DNA of 64,000 nucleotides from Apiotrichum sp. Y4204 (taxonomy: Eukaryota > Basidiomycota > Tremellomycetes > Trichosporonales > Trichosporonaceae): NCBI GenBank assembly GCA_025531455.1, contig JAMYHL010000108.1:39370-103369 (forward strand), read 5' to 3'. Of the stretch, positions 57,015 to 64,000 are shown one piece after another. How positions within the stretch are numbered: the first letter of the stretch is position 1; every line of letters begins with the position of its first letter. The notes below the pieces were generated by a model, which did no database searches, had not been told where the DNA came from, and saw only the letters and a program-made list of their open reading frames with translations. Position numbers and translations under genes: made by a program.

Positions 57015-58907
57015 ATGGCGGACGGTGAGTAAGGCTCTGAACATGCAGCGGCGGCCAGGTGCTGCACATCTGAGCAATACTCTGACCCTTCAGTTATCAT
57101 TAGCTCTGCAGCCCCCATTACCTCAGACCCCTTGTCGAGTGCGACGACTCCTTCAACAACATCATCGGAATCACCGACCACGTCCTCGACGACCGTCACG
57201 AGTTCAACCACTTCGAGTGACACCACCTCGAGTCCTACCTCCTCGTCCTGGACGCTGAGTTCCACGGTCGATTCTACATCCTCAACGGAGTCCACCACAT
57301 CACCAACACATTCTTCCACCGATTCTGAAGATGCCACACCAAGTACCACAGACATCAACACCAACCCCAATGACAGAACAACTTTGGACACTAAAACAGC
57401 CACATCTGAGGGCACTACACCGGTGCGTCCTCCCGATGCTCCTTCCGATCCCCCTCCCGATCCTACTCATTCTCCCGATTCCACCCCCACGGCCTCTCCC
57501 TCTGAGCGGCCAGAGCTTCTTTCGTCATCCGTGGCTCAGACTCACCCTCTCCAGACAGCAAAAGACGCGCCCTCTCAGGCTCACTCTACTTGGAGCAAAG
57601 TCACTTCTGTTGCAACGGTGACCAGAACGAACAAAGCCGGCGGGACGGTCGTCATTACAGAAACGATAGTTGGCAGTGCTCTTGCCGCACACCCTATAGC
57701 TCCAAACAAGTCATCTTCCAATGTTGCCGCCATTGCAGGCGGAGTGGCTGGCGGTATCGGTGCGCTTATAATTGGCGCACTGTTGCTGTGGTGGTGTATG
57801 AGAAGACGGAGAAACCGGAACGCGATCAGCCCCGACTTCTTTGACCCTCCATCGCCGTTGCGGGACGACGGTGGCAAGTTCACGGTTGATGACGACCGTA
57901 TATCTCCGTACTCTGTCCCGGGGACGGGAAATCCTCAATTCCATGGCAGCCAGGCCAGCCTCAACAGACGGCTCATGTCGGGCGTGGATACACTTCCTGT
58001 CAGCCACCAGCAGTACAACAGCCGCAGCACATTCGACTCAGATCCTCGTTACTCTGCCACAAGCTCCGACTACCTCCTCCGAAACTCTGGCGGCGCCTGC
58101 TCTCCCACTGCTCAAGCCAAACAAGCTGAGGCGCTTAACGAGAGGCACTTCTCTTTCCAGTCCAGCGGTTCAGAAGCCACCTATACTGTGGGCGAGCCGC
58201 GCCACCATCTCCGCGAACCGCACTACAGTATCCCAGAGAACGGGTATGTGGACGGATACTTTTCGGAGCAAGGGTACAGTGCCGGGCACGGATATAACGA
58301 TTACGGCGAGAACCATAGCTACGCTGTCGACAATAGAGATGCTGCGGATCGTTCACATGCGGTCGAGCACAACTACACAGTCAACAACCCCGACGTGTCC
58401 TCGGAGAAGTCCCCCGCAAAAACGCGAACCCTGGGCTTCCCTGCCCCGACAAGCGATGGGGGCAGCTCCTCGTCAGGTGGAATGGTCAGCGCGAAGTCTA
58501 GGCCCCAGAGCTCCCCGCTTCAACTGCACTCTCCGAAAGAGGGTGCCTCAGCCAAAGCCGCCGAGGCCGGAGAGTTCTTTGACGACAAAGAGTTTGCAAA
58601 AGAGGACGACAAACTTCTGCCACAATCCCGGTCCCACACTCTCAAGGCTCTTTCTACCGGTTCGCATTCCAACAGTCCGGCGGAGGCATGCTGGGGCTCG
58701 CGTGCGAATGGGTCGACATCGTCACTTCACCGTCTGTCCCAGGATCTGCCGACATCGACGCCGACGTCACCCACTCACGAAAGCCGCACCTCGCCACGAC
58801 CCATCTCCCCACTTAGCCCTGGTCAAGCCAGCGTCTTTCAGCACCGGGACATGATGTCCACCGACCCCAGCGAGGCTGATCTTATGGACGAAGTGCCTCC
58901 CCAGTGA
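57015..58907 (+). CDS. Mucin-like single-pass membrane protein (Ser/Thr-rich ectodomain), 607 aa
   Basis: A 10-base first exon (ATGGCGGACG, 57015-57024) joins over a 69-base intron to 57094-58907, total 1824 bases. The protein starts MADVIISSAAPITSDPLSS, then has about 140 residues almost wholly of Ser, Thr, Pro, Asp and Glu, likely O-mannosylated. Next comes a conserved-looking stretch SVATVTRTNKAGGTVVITET, then one helix NVAAIAGGVAGGIGALIIGALLLWWC stopped by MRRRRNRNAISPDFFDPP. The cytosolic part of about 380 residues is Ser, His and Tyr-rich. This is the layout of fungal wall-stress sensors (Mid2/Wsc-like) and mucin-type receptors, but there is no Cys-rich WSC domain and no N-terminal signal peptide. 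Confidence 0.72.
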
Positions 58908-59733
58908 GTCTGCTGCGGGCGTTACAGAAAAGCATGCTCACCGTCGTATCAGATACAGCTCAATCCTGCACGTTTCTCATTCTCATGCTGCGTAAAGGCT
59001 GGAGAGAGTGGTTGGCTTCTGGCTCTCTTTCCCTGTCGATTTCTGGATAGTCGGATTCAACTCGTCGAAATGAAATATAATGATACTATAAGGTACCGTC
59101 TTTTGCGCTTCCATGCCCTTGCGGTTTCGTAGGCAGCTCTGCGGTTACCACTGTATGCTCTACTGTTTGTACTGTCTACTGCACTGTCTCTGATGCATAA
59201 AAATGAATGGGTTGCTCGCGTTGCACGAACAACCTTTTTGTGCGGCGCAAAGAGACTCCGCTCTCTGCGCAGTGACGTCAATCAGCATGATCAATCAATC
59301 TCTCGGGAGCTCGGGAGCTCGGGATCTCGGCCGGGCACTGTGGAGCATTTTGGGCCACAAAGTACTGCGAGTACAGAGTACAGTGAGTTTCTCGATATCT
59401 CGCAAGCACCAGCACACCACAGTACGTACATAGTGCAATTCATTCAGCTCCTCCAACACGTTGCGCTCCTCGTTCTACTCACTTTGCTCCGCGCTCACTC
59501 ACTCGATCACTCACAACAGCCTCTATCAGGCGTGGGTCCGGATCAGTCAAGATCAGTCATCGAATGTCAACTGACAGGGCCCAGATCGACGGTCGCTTGT
59601 GAATATAAACCGGAGCAACACTGCACCTTGTCACAAGTCACCCAATCCTCCATCCACCGCGACCGAGCTAGGAAGTTCAGATTCATCCTATCCACACTTG
59701 CGACTACTCAATTAGAGCTTTATCACATCCGCC
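58908..59733. promoter_or_regulatory. Intergenic with pirin promoter
   Basis: No gene seen. A TATAAA (59604-59609) lies about 125 bases upstream of the pirin start. GAGCTCGGGAGCTCGGGATCTCGG near 59307-59330 is a short imperfect direct repeat with palindromic GAGCTC words. Confidence 0.5.
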
Positions 59734-60941
59734 ATGTCCGCCTTAAAACGACTGGGAAAGGTTATGCCCCTTGGCGGGCAGCCCTGGCGCGGCATCGGTC
59801 CATTCGTGTACGCGAACCACCACATCGATCTCTATCCTGCAGGCCGCAAAACACTAGGAGTCGACCCCAAGCTGCTCGAAGGCCGGCAAGTCGGTAACGA
59901 CTATCACAACGACTCGGGATCAGGATGGAATATGGTAGGCTACAGCGTGCAAGTCGGTGTTAACTCAGCAGTATATGGCCACCGGACCCGTACCGGGCTT
60001 CCCAGCGCATCCCCATCGAGGGTTTGAGACGATTTCCATTGTGAGTGGAGAAGGGCGGAGCTCTGTGGACTCCAAGGCGGATGGCCCGTTGACTCTCTCC
60101 AACACTGGGTCACTAACTGTGCAGGTTCGTCAAGGTGTCATCGACCACGCGGACTCGTCTGGGGCGGGTGCACGCTACAGTGCCGGTGACGTGCAATGGG
60201 TCACGGCGGGTAGCGGTGTGCGGCACTCAGAAATGTTCCCCATGCTGAACCAGGACAAGCCCAACACATTGGAACTGTGGGTAGGCCGTACTCGTTCTGC
60301 AGCTGACATTGAGATACCAGCTGTGGCTCAACCTGCCGAAAAAGACGAAATGGTGCCCCCCGCAGTTCACCATGCAGTGGGCTGAGAATGTACCAGTCGT
60401 GGAGCACAACGAGGGCGGCAAAACGGTTGTTCGGGTCATCGCCGGGAACTATGACGGGAAGCAGGCTGTCGCTCCCCCGCGGGCATCGTGGGCCGCAGAT
60501 CCCGATTCTGATCTTGCCATCTGGCTGTTCGAGATGGATGCCGGTGCTCAGGTCACACTCCCTCCTCCGTCGTCGCCAGACGCAAAACGTATGTTGTACG
60601 TCCACGGGGACGGTGCCAGGGTGCGGGTGGGGTCCGACGTCGTGGAGAGTGAGCACGGATTCGAGGCGACCACTGGAACCGATGTATCGCTCCCTGTCGT
60701 TGCCGAAACGCCATCAAAGATCCTCCTTTTGCAGGCTGTCGAAATCAACGAGCCGCTCGTGGTGAAAGGTCCATTCGTCATGAACACACAGGAGGAGATC
60801 AACCAAGCGTACAAGGACTACAAGGCGACGCGCTTTGGATGGGACGAGAAATGGGATACCACGGCCCCCATTTATGGCCCCGATGAGGGCAGGTTTGCGA
60901 ACTTTGGCGATGGAAACAAGGTCCACCCTCCCACGCAGTAG
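59734..60941 (+). CDS. Pirin (metal-binding bicupin)
   Basis: Multi-exon gene starting [15 protein letters not shown]. Exon 1 ends GSGWNM and joins [20 protein letters not shown]; an intron of about 88 bases separates ETISI from [11 protein letters not shown]. The metal ligands of pirin are kept: the two His of HPHRGFE and the His and Glu of GVRHSE, within [20 protein letters not shown] further intron near 60281-60323 leads to [14 protein letters not shown]. The C-terminal cupin ends with [19 protein letters not shown], the usual pirin tail. The protein may act as a redox-sensing nuclear cofactor or quercetin-oxidising enzyme (family knowledge). The residue order at the last splice (LELW to LWLNLP) is uncertain by a few residues. 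Confidence 0.9.
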
Positions 60942-61117
60942 GAAAACAAAAGGTTCAAACGCTTCCCAGACTCTCTAGTCCGTGAAGTACATGTACATTA
61001 CTATTTCTCCGTAGCAGTCCGGTGTCTCATGCGTCGTGTCAGTTGTTGATCCGGGTGTGTTCCCCGTACAAATGCGTATGCATTCACACGGTCTTCTGAA
61101 CATGGGGTAGCTGTATC

Positions 61118-62091
61118 CTACAACATTGCTTTCCAGTCGTTCCGGGCCATCCGATCGAGGAAACGCTTCTCGGCCTCAACTGGCTCTGGCACCCTCCGGC
61201 CTTCGCGGCCGATATCGTTGACGTGGTGAAACATGCCCTCCTGAATGAGTGTCAGTGATGAATACCGTCCAAGGCATTGGCTCCCCACTCACCTTAATGC
61301 CACCCCATGCGCCCGATGCAACCTTCGGGGCGTGCTCGGAGCCGAGTGCAACAGCTCGCTGCACGAGCTTCTGGGGAGGAGGCGCCTTCCGCCCCGCCTG
61401 GACTTGCGCCTGTTCCTTCTCGACGTCCTCTGAGTCCTCCACCAGCTCGTCGACAAGGCCTGCCCGTAGAGCGTCCTGCGGGGTATAACGTTTACCTGCA
61501 ACAACTTCCATCCATTGGGCCTTGTTGATTCGCGATTGGAGGATCGCGGTCGCCGATGGATGTAGTGAAAGACCGATGAGTAGCTGACGTTAGATTGCCC
61601 TCAAACACGCGGGCATTGCGGTTCCCACCTCATTCATCGACATCCAACCTTTGCCGGACGACATGATGCGGAAGTCGCAGCAAAGGGCGGTGAGCATCGC
61701 GCCTGCGAAACAGTGCCCCGGCTGGGCCGAGATCGTGATAAGGGGAAAGGTCATGAGGCGGTAGTAGAATGGAAACGCGAGCTCTACAAGGTAAGCATTA
61801 CCTCCCCTTCCGAGGTTGTTTGCACACACCGCTCCCAAAGCCCGGCTGGAACAGGATCTCGGGCACAAATCCGTTGCTGAAGAACTTTCGGATGGCACTG
61901 GTCAATACCACCGCACCGCCGAGCTTCTTGTCCTGCATGTTGGCAGCGCGCCATTCGGCTTCGACTGTGTCGAGGTGCTGGTTGAGTGTGACAATCATCT
62001 TGGGCGTCAGACGATTGTCGGGAGGCGCGTCCATTGTGATCACCCACACGTCGGGGCGCGGGCGAGAGAGCGTTGCGGGAAGGTCGGACAT
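61118..62091 (-). CDS. Enoyl-CoA hydratase/isomerase family protein (delta3,delta2-enoyl-CoA isomerase-like)
   Basis: Multi-exon gene starting MSDLPATLSRPRPDVWVITM (ATG at 62091). The oxyanion-hole parts of a crotonase are visible: KKLGGAVVLTSAIRKFFSNG (first) and ISAQPGHCFAGAMLTALCCD (second, with the GHCFAGG-like turn). Later come KGWMSMNEV and AKRYTPQDALRAGLVDELVE-type sequence, as GKRYTPQDALRAGLVDE. The end reads RFLDRMARNDWKAML; it lacks a clear PTS1. It probably shifts double bonds or hydrates enoyl-CoA in fatty-acid oxidation, in mitochondrion or peroxisome. Splice sites were not all fixed. It is convergent with the pirin gene. Confidence 0.8.
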
Positions 62092-62509
62092 GGGTGGTAA
62101 GCTGCTGTCCAGAGTCGTTACGGTCGAGAATTGAGCAATGGCAACGTTCAGAATGCACACGACAACACACCCAGTTCATCTAGATGTGCTCTCGGTGGGG
62201 GAGGCGGGACGGTTACGGTCATCGCCCCCACGCGGACGCGCCGTTGCCATCATGCCAAACTACCGACATGAAATGATTATACGACATGGTCGCGACGGAT
62301 CGGGCATCTCCGACACCACGATGATGGTCCCCGGATTTCGGATCTCCACACCAGCAATCCTACATAGCGTCTCTCTGTCATTACAGTGATGAGATGCTGT
62401 TAGCTGGCCAAACAGAGTTAGGTCCTAGATCCCGGAACCATCTGAACTGGATTTCGAGGAGATTTAAAGTCAGGGTTGTTAATCTTGATCGACGTGGCGA
62501 TACGATGCT
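62092..62509. other. Intergenic before the satellite
   Basis: No gene supported. It ends where repeated DNA begins. A 0.4 kb boundary between the last unique gene and the array. Confidence 0.5.
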
Positions 62510-62529
62510 GCAGTTTTGTCATTTGAGCA

Positions 62530-63870
62530 GTGTTGTCACTTGGTAAAATCATTTGACTTGCATTTTAGCGGCAGTTGCTGATGTGCAATGTGGTTCCTTT
62601 GCAATTCACTGGTCCCAGAGACTGGTCTGCGGGCCACATCTCCGATAGGAAGCTGTGTGCTTTACGATTGGAGCTGTTACACAGACAGAGCAACATTGTC
62701 ACTTGGTGAATACATTTCACTTGCATTTTAGCGGCAGTTGCTGATGTGGTATCTGCTTTGCTTGCAATGCACATTCAACAGGCGTTCAGGTGTGGCCAGG
62801 CCCTGCGATAGGAAGTTGTTTGCATTACGATTGGAGCTGTTGCACAGACCGAGCAATGTGGTCACTTGGTGAAAACATTCACTGGCATTTTAGCGGCAGT
62901 TGCTGATGTGCAATGTTGTTCCTTTGCCATTCAGTGGTTCCAGAGACTGGTCTGCGGGCCACATCTCCGATAGGAAGTTGTGTGCTTTACGATTGGAGCT
63001 GTTACACAGACAGGGCAACATTGTCACTTGGTGAATACATTTCGCTTGCATTTTAGCGGCCGTTGCTGATGTGGTATCTGCTTTGATTGCAATGCACATT
63101 CAACAGGCGTTCAGGTCTGGCCAAGCCCTGCGATAGGAAGTTGTGTGCTTCATGCTTGGAGCTGTTACACTGACCAAGCAATGTGGTCACTTGGTGAAAA
63201 CATTCACTTGCATTTTAGTGGCAGTTGCTGATGTGCAATGTTGTTCCTTTGCAACTCTCTGCTCCCAGTGACTGGTCTGCGGGCCACCGCTGACCGAGCA
63301 ATGTGGCCACCTGGTGAAAACATTCACTTGCATTTTAGCNTAGGAAGTTGTGTGCTTTACGCTTGGAGCTGTTACACTGACCAAGCAATGTGGTCACTTG
63401 GTGAAAACATTCACTTGCATTTTAGCGGCAGTTGCTGATGTGCAATGTTGTTCCTTTGTAACTCTCTGGTCCCAGTGACTGGTCTGCGGGCCACATCTTC
63501 GATAGGAAGTTGTTTGCATTACGATTGGAGCTGTTACACAGACAGAGCAACATTGTCACTTGGTCAATACATTTCACTTGCATTTTAGCGGCAGTTGCTG
63601 ATGTGGTATCTGCTTTACTTGCAATGCACATTCAACAGGTGTTCAGGTGTGGCCAGGCCCTGCGATAGGAAGTTGTGTGCTTTACCATTGGCGCTGTTAC
63701 GCTGACCGAGCAATGTGGTCACTTGGTGAAAACATTCACTTGCATTTTAGCGGCAGTTGCTGTTGTGCAATGTTGTTCCTTTGCAACTCACTGGTCCCAG
63801 AGACTGGTCTGCAGGGCACATCTTCGATAGGAAGTTGTTTGCATTAGGATTGGAGCTGTTACGCTGTGTA
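62530..63870. repeat. Satellite array, ~162 bp monomers in alternating A/B dimers
   Basis: The word CATTTTAGCGGCAGTTGCTG (or near variants) starts at about 62561, 62724, 62886, 63049, 63211, 63331 (truncated at the N), 63419, 63581 and 63743. Spacing is 162-163 bases except 120 and 88 around the N at 63340. Type A units continue GATGTGCAATG and type B units GATGTGGTATCTG. They alternate A-B-A-B-A, then A-B-A, with one B missing at the N. All monomers share CACTTGGTGAA, CATTCACTTG and GATAGGAAGTTG. Short open frames read across the units are accidental. The function may be subtelomeric or pericentromeric; this is inference. Confidence 0.92.
63340..63340. other. Ambiguous base (N) breaking the satellite register
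   Basis: The only N in the window. On the left the unit reads CATTTTAGC then N, and on the right it resumes at TAGGAAGTTG, which belongs much later in a unit. It marks a join or collapse in the repeat. Confidence 0.95.
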
Positions 63871-64000
63871 AGGCCGTTTAAGAGTGGACCGCACTCGTTC
63901 CGAGGTTAACCCGCGGATATCCAAGGATAACGGCAAGATAACCTAGGAGGGGCGTTAGGCTACCCTCGGTGATGAGGACTCCTAACCGGACACAACTGAA
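63871..64000. other. Right-edge flank of the satellite
   Basis: Unique-looking sequence of 130 bases after the last monomer, running to the window end. No telomeric repeat seen. Nothing coding supported. Confidence 0.5.

Noticed and set aside
62530..63870. CRISPR-like periodic repeats
   Set aside because: The whole 162-base unit repeats, with no unique spacers; it is a satellite in a eukaryote.

Overview
The window looks like nuclear DNA of a basidiomycete yeast, most likely one of the tremellomycete Trichosporonales (inference). Most genes are cut by short introns of about 40-60 bases with GTGAGT-like donors, CTNAC-type branch points and CAG or TAG acceptors. Protein types also fit: a Zn2Cys6 regulator, fungal transporters and mucin-like membrane proteins. 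I found no rRNA, convincing tRNA, CRISPR array or intact transposon. Where I could follow splice frames by eye I joined exons and checked that lengths sum to whole codons; coordinates of multi-exon genes span start to stop codon including introns.

Layout: (1) 1-9.3 kb holds several small multi-exon membrane-protein genes on the minus strand, some decayed or hard to model, with a hotdog thioesterase and a DMGO/sarcosine-oxidase-like flavoenzyme between them. (2) 9.4-13.1 kb has a divergent pair: a beta-lactamase-fold serine hydrolase and a D-2-hydroxyglutarate/D-lactate dehydrogenase-like FAD enzyme. (3) 14.1-20.4 kb is a glycerol unit: an aquaglyceroporin and a glycerol kinase head to head across a 2.8 kb intergenic region. 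(4) 20.7-22.3 kb is an intronless ThDP enzyme very like bacterial benzoylformate decarboxylase, the best lateral-transfer candidate. (5) 23.7-31.2 kb carries a polytopic membrane protein, a secreted cyanovirin-N homology (CVNH) protein, a secreted CAP/PR-1 protein with minisatellite-coded linkers, and an SDR. (6) 31.9-40.1 kb has an orphan protein, a neurotransmitter:sodium symporter-family transporter, a second serine hydrolase paralogous to that at 9.4 kb, and a monocarboxylate-type MFS transporter. (7) 41.0-51.4 kb has a Zn2Cys6 transcription factor, an MSS116-like DEAD-box helicase, a tetraspan membrane protein and a histidine-rich protein (about 31% His). (8) 52.2-62.1 kb has a DHA1 MFS transporter, a mucin-like single-pass membrane protein, a pirin and an enoyl-CoA hydratase/isomerase. 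(9) 62.5-63.87 kb is a satellite with a ~162 bp monomer arranged as alternating A/B dimers of ~325 bp, with one N where the register breaks, suggesting a collapsed assembly.

Functionally the window mixes carbon catabolism (glycerol uptake and phosphorylation, 2-hydroxy/2-keto acid chemistry, acyl-CoA handling) with small-molecule transport and secreted or surface proteins. Only the glycerol pair is a clear pathway unit; the hydroxyacid dehydrogenase and the benzoylformate-type decarboxylase are a possible further metabolic link (inference).
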